Assembly (NCBI GenBank): GCA_025266875.1
Contig: JALLLT010000013.1
Coordinates: 682,001 to 746,000 of the forward strand
Direction: 5' to 3'
DNA: 64,000 bases
Source: Fennellomyces sp. T-0311
Taxonomy: Eukaryota; Mucoromycota; Mucoromycetes; Mucorales; Lichtheimiaceae
Shown: one piece after another, positions 1-10,747 of the stretch
How positions within the stretch are numbered: the stretch's first letter is position 1
Layout: every line of letters starts with the position of its first letter
Translations under genes and position numbers: made by a program
The notes under the pieces: model-generated
What the model was told of the DNA's origin: nothing
Seen by the model: only the letters and a program-made list of their open reading frames with translations
Database searches by the model: none

Positions 1-264
1 AGCTTCGCAAGCACCATGGGAATCATGCTGTCAACGCCTTTGGATATCATCAAAACACGATGGCAGATATCTGCTGCCGATCAAGGTGCCGCATTTCGAT
101 TGGGTCCGGTTGCTATAGCAAAACACATGTGGTATTACGAAGGTGGATGGCGTGCGTTTACGCGAGGGCTTGTCGCAAGAATTGCCTGGGGTATCCCCAC
201 AACAGCGATCAGCATGACTGTATTTGAAGCACTTAAAGATTGGCGAGCAAACCAGAATTCCTAA
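1..264 (+). CDS. Mitochondrial carrier family protein, C-terminal end (5' partial)
   Basis: The reading frame is open from the first base and stops at 264, so only the last 87 residues are present. The visible part contains the mitochondrial carrier signature PLDIIKTRWQ (Px[D/E]xx[K/R]x[K/R]), followed by a glycine/aromatic stretch (GGWRAFTRG) and a last hydrophobic helix. This is the pattern of the third repeat of SLC25-type carriers, which exchange metabolites across the inner mitochondrial membrane. The transported substrate cannot be judged because the first two repeats and most contact residues lie outside the window. The ATG at 16 is internal and should not be taken as the start. Confidence 0.85.
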   Translation, partial: SFASTMGIMLSTPLDIIKTRWQISAADQGAAFRLGPVAIAKHMWYYEGGWRAFTRGLVARIAWGIPTTAISMTVFEALKDWRANQNS

Positions 265-390
265 GCCAACCAGCATACCAGCCGCAGTCCACGCTTAAAT
301 GTATATGTGTTTTTGTTCAATAGAGTAATTTTTCTCATTATTATTTTAAGTTAGAATAATGAACAAGGAGGAGGGGGTTGTCATGAGTGA

Positions 391-1659
391 TTAGAGGAGG
401 GCGTTCAACGCAGCACCCAAGATGGATACGATGGATAAGCCGACGGTAACTTGGACCATGCTGCCGGCAGAGGCTCCAGAAGCACGGCTGGTTGGACCAG
501 TATGCGTAGAGGAAGCACTCTTGGCCGAGGCAGGTTGCATTCGGAGAGTATTTGATGGACCACCAGAAGCAGAAGCATCACTTCCGGACGCAGATGCTAC
601 TGCTGGGGAGGAAGCAGAGCCGGAGCCTTTGATACTAGCAGTAAGGATGGCACGATTGACTTCATTAGGAGTATCGTTTTTCTTGTCAGTATCGACTTCC
701 TTGCTCTTCTTTTCATCCTCTTCGTCGTTGGAGTGCTTCTTCTTGGGTTCATCGTCCTCTTCCTTATCGTTCACATCCTTCTCCTTGGTATCGTCACTAT
801 CGGCGTTCTTCTCCTTCATCTTCTTCTCCTTCATTTCGTCATCCATGTCATCGACGTTCTTGTTCTTGGGCTCGTCGACATTCTTTGCTTTATCCTCGTC
901 CTCCTCATCAAAGTCAACGTTCTTTGCCTTATCCTCCTCATCATCATCAACATCGACATTTTTTGCCTTGCCCTCATCATCTTCATCAAAGTCAATGTCC
1001 TTTTCCTTGGCATTGTCGTCGTCATCAAAATCGATATCCTTTTCTTTGGCATTGTCGTCATCATCAAAGTCGATGTTCTTTTCTTTGGTGTCATCCTCAT
1101 CATCAAAGTCAATGTCCTTTTCCTTGGCGTTGTCGTCGTCCTCAAAGTCAATATCTTTTTCTTTGGCGTCTTCATCGTCATCAAAATCGGCATTCTTATG
1201 CTTGTGCTTTTCGTCATCTTCTTCATCGACATTCTTATCCTTTCCAGTAGCTTCTGCTGGAGGAGGACCATAGGCGACTTCAGTAAAAACAACCACCTTT
1301 GTAGTCGTCAAAACATCGTCATCTCCTGCACCAGCTGCCTCGGCATTTTCGTCCACCTTTTCGCCATCGGCGTTATTTGCCTCAACATCAAGATCTTCCA
1401 AGGAATCTGCAGCTAACATTGGCTCGTCGTCATTGTTTTCTTCCTGATCGACATTGTCGTTTTGTGCCACATCACGAGCCACCTTTCTAGGATGGGTACG
1501 GAAAGCAACGCTAGCGTCCTGACCTTGCTGGCTCTCCTCCGCCGCGCGAGCTATTTAAGAAGATCTTATTAGTATAGTAAGATATTTATGAGCACCGTTA
1601 AGCGTACCCATCATCACGGTAAGTGCTAGCAATACAATGTACACCTTCTTTGAATGCAT
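391..1659 (-). CDS. Secreted GPI-anchored acidic repeat protein
   Basis: Two exons are inferred. Exon 1 starts at the ATG at 1659 and encodes a hydrophobic signal peptide (MHSKKVYIVLLALTVMM). A short intron (about 50-60 nt, with a TACTAAT-like branch site) ends at 1551, and exon 2 runs from 1550 to the stop at 391. The joined junction reads ...MMARA-AEES, a good signal-peptidase site. Two donors keep frame: GTACGC (preferred) or GTGCTC 12 nt further on. The middle is a run of roughly 13-residue Asp/Lys-rich units (DDDDNAKEKDIDF-like). A Ser/Ala-rich linker follows, then a hydrophobic tail ending in ALNALL, typical of a GPI-attachment signal. I infer a cell-surface, strongly acidic, perhaps cation-binding wall protein. 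No catalytic domain is visible. A TATA-like box lies about 55 bp upstream. Confidence 0.7.
850..1200 (-). repeat. Tandem coding repeat of about 39 nt
   Basis: The region encodes successive variants of a 13-residue unit (acidic patch, then AKEKDIDF or AKNVDF). The DNA keeps the same period with substitutions, so this is a degenerate coding minisatellite inside the GPI-anchored protein. Boundaries are approximate. Confidence 0.7.
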
Positions 1660-1713
1660 GGTATCTTGACGTTTGAAAAGTGGTAAAAGATGAGATCTTA
1701 ACTGCTAGGGATG

Positions 1714-1721
1714 TATTTATA
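1714..1721 (-). promoter_or_regulatory. TATA-like box of the GPI-anchored acidic protein
   Basis: The minus strand reads TATAAATA 55 bp before the chosen ATG (1659). The spacing fits transcription starting just before exon 1 and supports the signal-peptide start rather than the internal ATG at 1482. Confidence 0.4.
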
Positions 1722-2503
1722 TCAGAATATGTATGTGATATAAGGGGCCTTGAAAACGCTTAGGTATGCTTCGCTCTGATCTGTTGTAAAAATTTGAATT
1801 GCAACGCTCGATAACTGTGGCAAACACAACATTGCCGGTTCATTTCTCAAATTTGAGAAAGCCTGGATTCCTGGTGCTTTGTCCCTAAATGAAACTGGCC
1901 AGCAAAAAGTTGAATCAGGATTTACTGCCAGTATAAATGCAGTTTCTAAACTTTGACAAACTGGTGGTTCCTCCCACTATCCCAATATATACCCCAGATA
2001 TTTGCTCCTCATGCTATCAAGGCTTATCGCCACGCTACTTTATCTCCATAGGAATGTCAATCTCAATTTCGAATCGATCTGGCAATAATAAATAATAAGG
2101 TACGGCCTTTCCCGGTCGATCAATTTCTGTCAGTAAAAAAAATTGGTATGTTAGCAATTACTATATATCGTTCTTTCGGCCGCTTACAAAAAGGTTGATC
2201 GTTCCATGTAAGCTTCCATGCACATGAAAAGACCTGATTTGCTGGTCTAAAATTTGTAAGCACATGGACCGGAGTTTCGGTACAAAAAGTCATTGGCCAT
2301 AGTATTGCTGACAAAGAAGGGTCGATCGTTGATCCAAGTGCAGCAGTATAAAAACCCAGCTTTCTTCCTTGCTCTTTTACTAAACTTTATGCAACGCTTT
2401 TTTCTAAGAAGAATGACTACCAATACTAAGAAAGTTGATAATTTCTCCATCCATGGCAACTCAGTGGAGGAGGTATATGTTTGCTTACTGCTATGATAGT
2501 CAC

Positions 2504-2892
2504 ATGTCTCTTATGCATCAACGACAGGTATACGATATTCCCATGTCTGCCATCAATCGACCCATCCCATCCATACTGGACCGCAAAAAAGTTGAAGGAA
2601 TGAAAAAAGCAATGGAAGAGGAAGAACACAAGAATGACCTAACTCCTATCGTAAGCACAGATACATGTATAAAAACAGGATGACTTTATTAATGCTGTCT
2701 CTCTCGCGTCACCAGGATGTGCATCACGTCAAGTACAAGGATCAAGATTATTATTTCGCATTTGGTGGCTGCCATCGATGGGCAGCTCATAAAGAATTGG
2801 GAAAGGAAACAATCCGTGGCAAGCTTATCAATACGCCACCTGCAATGATAAAAACATACCTTGGCTCATCATCCCCGTTTAAAGATGCTTAA
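2504..2892 (+). CDS. SRX1: Sulfiredoxin
   Basis: Exons 2504..2650 and 2716..2892 join in frame across a 65-nt GT-AG intron to give about 107 residues, a usual sulfiredoxin length. The protein has the family's N-terminal block (YDIPMSAINRPIPSILD) and the active-site motif FGGCHRW in exon 2, whose Cys is the catalytic residue. It ends with the conserved YLGSSSP. Sulfiredoxins use ATP to reduce the Cys-sulfinic form of 2-Cys peroxiredoxins, reviving them after peroxide stress. I chose the ATG at 2504 because it places the core motif at the usual distance from the N-terminus. In-frame ATGs at 2435 and 2453 would add a short extension, possibly a targeting segment. It stands alone, with no co-regulated neighbour evident. 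Confidence 0.93.
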
Positions 2893-2998
2893 ATCCTGGA
2901 CTGCGGTTCCCATAAATTATCCCCTATTCCTCCACTCCATGTATATTCTGCGCTTTATTTGTTGTGTATAGATAAAATAAACATATCAAATGACTACA

Positions 2999-4524
2999 TT
3001 AATCGGTGGCAAAGCCCATATCGGGTGTAGGACACACAACGGGATAGTTTTCATCGTACTTGACGGGAACCTGTTTCTCTTCGCTACTCATATGCATCTT
3101 ATTCCACAAGAACTACCACAGAAAGTGTTAGTTCAAATGTGTTAACATCAGAACCTAGGTTTCACAAACCTTAGCGAAAAACTGGTGTCCATTTTCATTC
3201 AGATGGAAGCCATCTAGGTTACTAAAGGTGGAAAATGATTTAGCTTCCTGCATAGTTAACAAAATGACATCATACTGACCTAAACGCTGTGTAAGGAACG
3301 GAAGATAATTCAACGTTGAGCGGCTGGTAGAACACGCCAAAGGTAGCATCCGGACCTTTTGGAGCAAATGTATCTGCAAGACCTTTCAAGACCAGATTAA
3401 AGCTTGGAACATTGAGCCCGATAACAGTTTTTCCTAGTCCGCCCAATACATGACAACAGTAGCATTCTTTCTGCTGCACATCGAACCCATCCCGAAATTG
3501 CTTTCTGTAATTTGGATGTGCGTTTGTGATATCCGTTACTTCCTCAGAATGGATTAAGCCGACTGACAGAAATCCAAAACCATTAGTAAACCAACTTAAT
3601 TTGTTTAATAGGCAATATAGTTACCCAAGTTGACGTAGACATTATCTACGTTTTCTTCCAATAGAGTGAGACCCGCCTTCATGCGGGTAGCGAAATCAAA
3701 AATAGTGTATCCAGGAAAGCATGAAACTGATAGATCGTTTTGACCAAGGAAAATTGAAAGCACCTTCCATTCGTTGGCGAGTGGTGATGTTTTGCCAATT
3801 TTTGGTATCAAGTATTCAAGTTCTTCCGTAAAGTTCATTGATGTTGCTGCTGGAAGCGCAGCATTCAGATTATTGGATTCACTAAGGAAGTGGTAACTTT
3901 GAGTACATGTAATACGTAGAGTAGCCATCTATGACTTACGTTTCTTTTGCATCCAAGCAAAAGAAGGTTTCTGGGAGAGAGAAAAAAGAAGGAAATGTTG
4001 GTTCTGTTTTCCATGTCATAAAAGTATATGTGCTACCTGGACATGTTTCCATTTTTCGAACGCCTAATGAAGGGCCAATTAGAGTCTCTGGTGCGATGTA
4101 ATGGTTGATCATGTTCGGTAGTGTCACAGCGCCTTTATCCTATTGGAACTGTTAGCACGCTTCAGATTTCACCGTATTGGTGCTTACCCCGCCGATATCA
4201 AAGCTTATACCCCGATATTCGTTAAATTGCTCGGCAGAGACATATGTGGTATTGACATTTCGAGCTGCAACGCCAGCAGATAAACTAATGTTCCCTGTAG
4301 TTTAGGTCATAGCAACGTTAACCAGGATGTATGCTATATAATTACCTGTCGCCAATGGCTGCAATTACTTTAATATCATCAGCTCGTAAGTTATAAATAT
4401 TGGAAGGACGCTCGCGATGTGGGAATGTAGGACAGTCTTTGATGTTTGTGGCATATTTGGTTTGAGCAGCTACTGCATTGATGTAATAGACCAATGGAAG
4501 TAAAGACACGAACGGAGCTCTCAT
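2999..4524 (-). CDS. Secreted SGNH/GDSL lipase, phospholipase B1-like
   Basis: The gene has several exons: 4524..4346, 4284..4188, from 4139 downward, then further exons to the stop at 2999. Exon 1 encodes a signal peptide (MRAPFVSLLPLVYYINAVAA). The splice after 4346 rebuilds the nucleophile block as AIGDSLSAGVAARN (GDS, block I). Later exons give TLPNMINHY, LSIFLGQNDLS (Asn of block III) and DGFHLNENGH (the Asp/His pair of block V), so all SGNH catalytic residues are visible. The order and the CPTFPHRERPSNIYNLRADDIKV-like N-terminus match the phospholipase-B1 branch of GDSL esterases. I infer a secreted phospholipase/lipase. A TATAAATA box at 4600 argues for the ATG at 4524 over the in-frame ATG at 4581. 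The middle exon borders are less certain. Confidence 0.85.
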
Positions 4525-4599
4525 TGCCACAAATATAAAGATGAAAATATGAAAAGTAGAAAGTGGAATAGGAGAAGACAACAGTCGAACAAAAGGCGT

Positions 4600-4607
4600 A
4601 TTTATAC
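4600..4607 (-). promoter_or_regulatory. TATA-like box of the GDSL lipase gene
   Basis: The minus strand reads TATAAATA 76 bp before the chosen start. With initiation about 30 bp downstream, the first ATG in the mRNA would be the signal-peptide ATG at 4524. Confidence 0.4.
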
Positions 4608-5450
4608 TCGTTTAGGGAGCTTATGCGGCTCACGAAATCTACATGGTGCGTTAAATCAGGTTGGGTAAAAGAAGGGGCACCAGGGGGGTTGTATAGCTTT
4701 GACGGGATATCAGGTTCGATCATATTAGTTTTCAGGAGTGTACGTACCACAGAAGAAAAGCTTCTCGAAGGTTGAGTATTTAAAGTGAGGGAGATGCAAT
4801 TTTACCTCTTTTAAAGTCAGTGATCTCGTTGAAATTTTGGTGTGTCCGTGTGTATGTGTATGCTATGATCCTTATCAAGTAAAAGCGAGGTATCTGTCAG
4901 TGGCGGCATACTGAGCTGATTTCCAAATAACTGTATGTGCTCTGCATCAGAAGGATCCTTTATGCTAGTGGCTAACGGAGTTGCATGAGCCCCGTTCAGC
5001 CGATTTTGGTTACTGACGTTACAAATGAAAGGATTCGGGAGGCTTATGCAATTAAAATCTGAATAGTTTTGAGAGGATTATACATATATCATCAACAGGT
5101 TATTGATTGCGACTAATAGCTGAGCGTGGACTTGCTTATATTCACAGTATCAGGATAATTACTGCCTTTTGCCACGAAGTCGATCAATCGGTCCTTAAGT
5201 ACAAGATGATCCGGATAGTTTTGCAATTCGGCCAATGCAAATATAGCCCCCGGTTATCCTATAAAAAAATACCAAACGCATCATTGTCAATCTGTGTGTA
5301 TGTGTTTCACAATTTTCGATATACCAAAAAGCAAAATACCGCTTATCTTTATTCGGAGATTGTATGAGAGGTATAAAAATGCAAGAAGCAAGCTCAGACG
5401 AGCGGTATATTTTCTTTCTTTTCTTTTCCACACAAGAATTTTTTTCAAAG
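4608..5450. other. Intergenic, divergent promoter region
   Basis: This gap separates the divergently transcribed GDSL lipase (-) and amidohydrolase (+). I see no gene. A pyrimidine-rich stretch (TTTTCTTTCTTTTCTTTTCC, 5410-5430) lies just before the amidohydrolase ATG, as is common in fungal promoters. Confidence 0.5.
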
Positions 5451-6953
5451 ATGCTGTACATCAATGGAACCATCGTTACCATGAACGAGAATCGCGAAAT
5501 CATCAAGGATGGTGCGATTCTGGTACAGGGAAATCGTATCAAAGGGGTCGGCAAGGCTGCAACCCTTCTGGAGGCGTTTCCGGAGGAACCTACTTATGAT
5601 CTGAAGAACAAGGTTGTCATCCCTGGTTTGATTGATACTCATGTCCATCTGGCCCAGGCGCTACTCCGTGGCTCTGGCGATGATTGTGAGCTTATCCAGT
5701 GGCTTTGCCAAACCGTATGGGTGCTGCAGGGTCAAATGACCGCAGAGGAGGCGTACGGTAGTGCCCGTCTATGCATTGCGGAGATGCTCAAATCCGGTAC
5801 AACATGTTTCCTTGAGGCCATGTGCGCTGATCGTTATGGTTTCGATGGTGTTGCCAAGGCGGTTGAGGAATCTGGTATCCGTGGATGCTTGGGCAAGATT
5901 GTCATGGATGTGGGCAAATATGCTTCTCAAGATGCTTGGTCTATGCATCCCGGTTTGGTGGAAACTCGCGAGCAGAGTTTGCTCGGAGTCTTGAAGATGC
6001 ATGACAAATGGCATGGCAAGGCTGATGATCGTATCCGTAAGTAAACGTTCGCTGGTGTGTGACAGCGAGAAAAGTGACCAATTCAAAACTTATAGATGTC
6101 TGGTTTGGTGCGCGTACCCCACCTGGTATCAGTGTTGATCTTCTCAAGGAAATGACTCAAATATCGCGTGAACGTGGTATTCGTATCACCATGCACTGCG
6201 CCGAAGTGGAGGCCGACAAGGTTCATTATCGCAACAATCACAATATGACTGCTTGCGAATTCTGTCAAGATGTTGGTCTCCTTGGTGACCAAACTGTCCT
6301 GGTTCATATGGTCTGGTTGGATGATCCCGATTTCAAGCTTTTGGCAGAGACTGGCACGCATGTTTCGCATAATCCATCTTCTAACAGCAAGTTGGCATCT
6401 GGCGTGGCTCCCATCCCACGATTGTTGGAAGCTGGTGTCAATGTAGGCCTGGGTTGTGATGGCGGTCCAAGCAACAATAACTATGGTAACATATGACGGG
6501 CGGTAACTTTAAATCGTACTAACCATTCTGGCGATAATAGACTTGATCATGGAAATGAAGCTTGCTGCCCTTATCCACAAGGCTGTCTCCTGTGATCCCG
6601 TTACAATGCCAGCCGAGACCGTCCTGGAGATGGCTACGATCAATGGCGCAAAGGCTGTTGGTCTGGAGCATGAGATCGGCTCCCTTGAGATTGGCAAAAA
6701 GGCTGATTTCGTTGTCCTTGATTTTGAAAGCAAACTGCATACGACCCCTTCCCCTAACCCCATTTCTACATTGGTATACTGTGCCACAGGTGGCGAAGTC
6801 GAGACAGTGGTGGTTGATGGTCACATGGTGGTCGAGAAAGGAAAACTCTTGACTATGGACGAAGAGGAAATCAAGCGTGAAGCAAGACGCCATGCCGATA
6901 ACCTTTACAATCGTGCCGGATTCCGAGGTCAACCAAAGTGGCCTATCGTGTAA
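5451..6953 (+). CDS. Amidohydrolase, MTA/SAH deaminase-chlorohydrolase type
   Basis: Exons 5451..6036, 6096..6485 and 6541..6953 join in frame to 462 residues. The N-terminal beta-sandwich (ILVQGNRIKGVG) leads into the metal site DTHVHLAQ (H64, H66). Further ligands follow in HCAEVEAD and HMVWLDD, and the catalytic Asp lies in GLGCDGGPSNNN. The C-terminus has the usual ATINGAKAVGLEHEIGSLEIGKKADFVVLD. This is the cytosine-deaminase-like branch of the amidohydrolase superfamily that includes methylthioadenosine/S-adenosylhomocysteine deaminases, guanine deaminase and TrzN/AtzA-type chlorohydrolases. It probably deaminates a purine-like or triazine-like ring in the cytosol; the exact substrate cannot be read from sequence. 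The family's usual length is 440-470 residues, so the gene is complete. The ATG at 5451 follows a TC-rich promoter; an upstream in-frame ATG at 5364 would add an unlikely leader. Confidence 0.88.
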
Positions 6954-6961
6954 ATCTACCT

Positions 6962-7105
6962 TTATAAGTGGTTGCAGTAACCCACTTAAAAAAACTGAGT
7001 AAGTGCACAGTTTCTCACATGTTTTATTGATCTTTCTTCCCCTTTGGTGGTTGCAGGCAACCCACGATAAAAAAACTGAGTAAGTAGCAGTTCTTTTTTA
7101 TTTTC
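6962..7105 (+). repeat. Two-copy direct repeat with hairpin, 3' of amidohydrolase
   Basis: Two copies of a block of about 45 bp start near 6966 and 7046. Each contains an imperfect hairpin (GTGGTTGC...GCAACCCAC in copy 2), followed by an A-run and ACTGAGTAAGT. They lie directly after the amidohydrolase stop, so they are probably in its 3' UTR or terminator region. Confidence 0.55.
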
Positions 7106-8300
7106 TTAAGTATAAATAAATTATCTTTTCTACGTGTATATTTGCCATGTTCGCGATACGGGCACTACTTTGGTAGCTACATTTGTGACTAGACGTAATT
7201 ACCCTTTCATATAAATCTCCTTGTACAGAGTTGAGTAACTTATCCAATGCTCGTTGATTTTCCAAAGCAAATTGGTCGATGGCAAATCTTTAGTAAATTT
7301 CGCGTATGCATAGTTGAAAAGATATAACTTTATGATTATAAGGACGTAAGTGGCACTCTGTATCTTTGCTCAATGGATAGACTTTCGTAGTATGTATTAC
7401 TTATACCGGTGCACGGAGACCGTGTGTTGCTTATCTTTTTGTTATCAATTTTCCTTTGGTAGGTTGCCTTTGCGTACTTTATGCACCAAACTCGTATAAA
7501 CCTTTTCTACAGCATAGACTTTGCCGAAGTGTCCGAAAAACTTGCTTCCTTTGATTCATACTCAATACCTACACACCAAAGCATAGACAAGGCTTCTTAT
7601 CAAATCCCGGACATGCCATCACTATTCTACGTACGTACTTCATGGAACGTAACGGAGGACTACGTGCGTACTTCCACCTATTTGGTCACAATAAAAACCG
7701 TGCTATGCTTATGTACACCTTCAAAAGCCGTTATATTGTTACTTCTTTATTCAATACATAAGTGTAAGCACGGTATTTCTGTCACTCCTGCAACCTCGTA
7801 GGGGAATAGAAGGTGACTGATGACTTCTTGGTTGAGTAGCACGTACGCAGCAGATTGTAATCTGTGATATTAAACTTTACTTTGCAATGCCTTTGACTCC
7901 TACAACCACCGGGGATATAATGCCGAATTTTTGATAGCACAGGAACTGTTGGTCAACGGTTTTACTCGTGCCGATGCCTTGGTGCTCTTCACAACAATGA
8001 CCTAAGCGAATGTCAATTTTTATATACCATTGCTGTGATGATGCTTGCGGTTTATAAACCAAAAAAAAAAAAAAAAAAACGAATAATGCAATCCGAATTT
8101 CCGATGTCGATCTACGGCAAGGGGCACGATGAAACGCTGGATATACTTTGTCGCTGTAAAGGAAAAATAAAGCACAAAACCAAAATGCAACATGTACTTG
8201 TAGCAATAATCTATGGCTAGCTAAGTAAGAACTGATCGACTTTGTAGGCTCGATTCCATTGCTTCAAATATCTGCGCTTCTGCATCAACATCGATACAGA
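7106..8300. other. Intergenic, no gene recognised
   Basis: Only short open frames are present, without start context, splice logic or recognisable motifs. A poly(A) tract of about 20 nt lies near 8062. Confidence 0.5.
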
Positions 8301-8311
8301 CATCTTGGTGT

Positions 8312-9043
8312 ATGAGGGTCCAGATAGTGCCAATATCTAAAGATTCTACAAACATATATATCAACGCTACTAAAAAACGTAAATGGCTCCTTTCATTCCA
8401 GGCTTCAATCAATCCAGTGCCCATCGAAAAGTCAAACGGTACTGTGGCGATGGACCCAAGACTCATAGCTCCTCACGCTTATTGCCCGTCTTTGTATCGA
8501 GCTGTTAGGATTGGAGATGGTAATTTAAACAGATGTTGCCGTTTGGTGGCAAGTCTAGATAAGCTATGTTCATCAAAAGACCATGCACTTCACCATGGCA
8601 CTCGAATCCAGCGCAGAAAGGCAATGAAACTCAACATCGCTATATCTTCCGCTTATCACTGCACCAAAATGCTCGAAGAATACATATTACAACCACACGA
8701 TACATTTTCTGATCAACAACTATGATGTTGTGCACATCCCACCCTTCCCTGTCTCGCGTAGAGTGGCACGACTAACCCCGGAACAAAAACGTGTGATCTT
8801 TAACAAAGCAGTCCGTGTTATGTTCAGAAACTGGATGCGTTGCCAATTCAAGATTTAATCGATAGTGCGAAGTTAGCAAAGGAAATTTCAACATATCCAT
8901 ATGTTACTGTCACAACGGCTGCAGCTCCAAGAGTACGAGAGTTATCATTCAAGACAAAATTTATGGGTATGAGTTGTTCTTTATGCAATACGCAGCTGTT
9001 AAAAATAATATCAAGAGTTTCAAAAATCCTTTCAAGTTCATAG
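8312..9043 (+). pseudogene. TnpB/Fanzor-like RuvC nuclease relic
   Basis: Three successive frames carry pieces in the order expected for the C-terminal half of an IS605/IS607-type TnpB or eukaryotic Fanzor protein. At 8312..8725 there is a strand resembling the RuvC-I region (GTVAMDP, where family members read ALDPGVRT), then RIGDGNLNRCCRLVASLDKL and a helical basic stretch. After a frameshift near 8710 comes NNYDVVHIPPF and a helix with TPEQKRVIFNKAVRVM. After another shift near 8840 comes a segment to 9043 where the second acidic residue and zinc ribbon (TSKTC..C) should be, but these are degraded. The usual DPGVRTF is altered to DPRLIAP. I see no intact N-terminus and no terminal repeats. 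The assignment rests on order and spacing and is tentative. Confidence 0.5.
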
Positions 9044-10747
9044 TGTATGTAGCTAATCCTTTCCTACAAAAACTTATAAGTAAAATAGCATAAGCAATAC
9101 GTATTTATATTATAGAACGAATAGTAACCGAATCTGATACAAAAGCAAGACCTGGCATCTAGGCCCGTGAAATCAGTATTCCTATATATATTTTTGGGGT
9201 TACCGTGTAATAGTGATAAAAGGCTGGCCTGGGTGTAAGATCGGCTCGCTCAATGAACGTAGACAAAAAAAACCTACCTCGTTATCCTGCTTGATTTTAA
9301 GGACAGGATATACACAGATTTTGTACACCTAATTCAAACTGATATTATTTTACTCGGATGATAATTATTCAAAGCTTGTTTAATCATTGAGAAGTATCTT
9401 AGGAATCTTGAGGGAATTGGAGATCAAACAACACGCTTATTCGACTATGTGTGTAACCGCGGCGAATCGTTAACCAACGAACTGGTAAAAGTAACCTTTA
9501 CATAATCAGTGGAGTTATCCCGCTTTAAAAGAGCCTAATAATATGTGTCACATATTTTATATTGATACTTTGTGGGATGGTAATAATGGTATAAAAAATA
9601 AACAGGTACCTGCTCTTTTTTTTTTTATTCAAGTAAGTTTTCTTGCCAAAGAAATATTTCTGCGTTTGGTACTGTAATTGGAATCGTAGCTTAAATCTAC
9701 TTATGGATTTTATAAGCCGGATTTGTACTTTTCCGTCTCGCTGTAAATTCACATCGCAATTAACTCTAGAAGATTGAAGATGAGATGATAACGTGCTATA
9801 TGTGAATTATTTGCTTTTTCTCAAGCAGATAATCTATCCGTTTGAACAACTTTATCGTTAAAATGATATCATAGCATCTATTACGCCCGTGCCTTTTGTG
9901 TTACGCGTCGGAATGTAAACGGTGGGATCGGACGGGCAAGAAAACTCTAAATGGGAACAAAATGTCATGAATATATATGGTGATCGTGGGGAAAGTTTGG
10001 GTCCCTTCCGATAATGCCCATATGAGACGATTTTCTTGTCAGTTAATCCGCATAGTAAAGAGAAAAGATGGAATACGATAAGCGCCGGATCAGTATTTTT
10101 TTGTAAGCAACGATCAGCTGTGATTACTCTTTAGCGCAACTCGCAATCTGGAGCAAGAACCAATAAAAAACCATTATATCCATTTGTGTAAAGTATCTAC
10201 TACTTGTCTTTAAGTTTCTACCCGCGTATTAATGATTACTCATTTATAATTCGAAAAGTAAAGTCGGAATTGATATTAAAAAGTCTAACCAGCAATATTT
10301 TACTCGTAATAAATCGATACTTCAGAAGCGCTATGTATTCTAAGAAACATGATAAAGTTTGTTGGGTTCAGTCGTGAGAAGCGCAGTGGAATGGGGGTAT
10401 GGAATAAACATTGCACACGTGATCCGGTAGATAATACCAGATTAAGTCGATTCGAGGACCCCTGTGCACGTGTACGATCGACATTGCCATCTGCGGAACG
10501 TGTATCTGAGCTAGAGAAACCTAATTACATAATCAACACAATATGGCAGACGATACTTTAGGCTTCTCAGATTTTCTCTGTTATCGCAATACTAACTATT
10601 AGCTACAATAGGTAAGAAGTTTAGGTATATGGTAGATAATTTTTATTTCTTTAGAGCTATATAGTATGTATACGAAAAATACTGGTATATCAATTTTATG
10701 TACAATTTGAAAAGCATGTGTGTTTGAAAGTAAAATATGTGCATTTT
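9044..10747. other. Intergenic, no gene recognised
   Basis: AT-rich sequence with only short unrelated open frames (for example 10349..10561). No motif, tRNA-like B box or repeat structure was recognised. It is the 3' flank of the lactate permease and may contain the eroded 3' side of the TnpB/Fanzor-like relic. Confidence 0.5.

Noticed and set aside
422..1273. Long plus-strand frame of 283 codons, Ser/Phe-rich
   Set aside because: Antisense shadow of the repetitive acidic GPI-anchored protein; its composition is just the complement of the repeat.
7481..7801. Plus-strand frame of 106 codons
   Set aside because: No motif, no splice partner, AT-driven composition.
7877..8206. Minus-strand frame containing TSKTVDQQ, considered as a TnpB zinc-ribbon piece
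   Set aside because: Opposite strand and wrong order relative to the relic at 8312..9043, and the cysteines of the ribbon are absent.
8221..8466. Minus-strand frame of 81 codons
   Set aside because: Antisense to the TnpB/Fanzor-like relic; no family resemblance.
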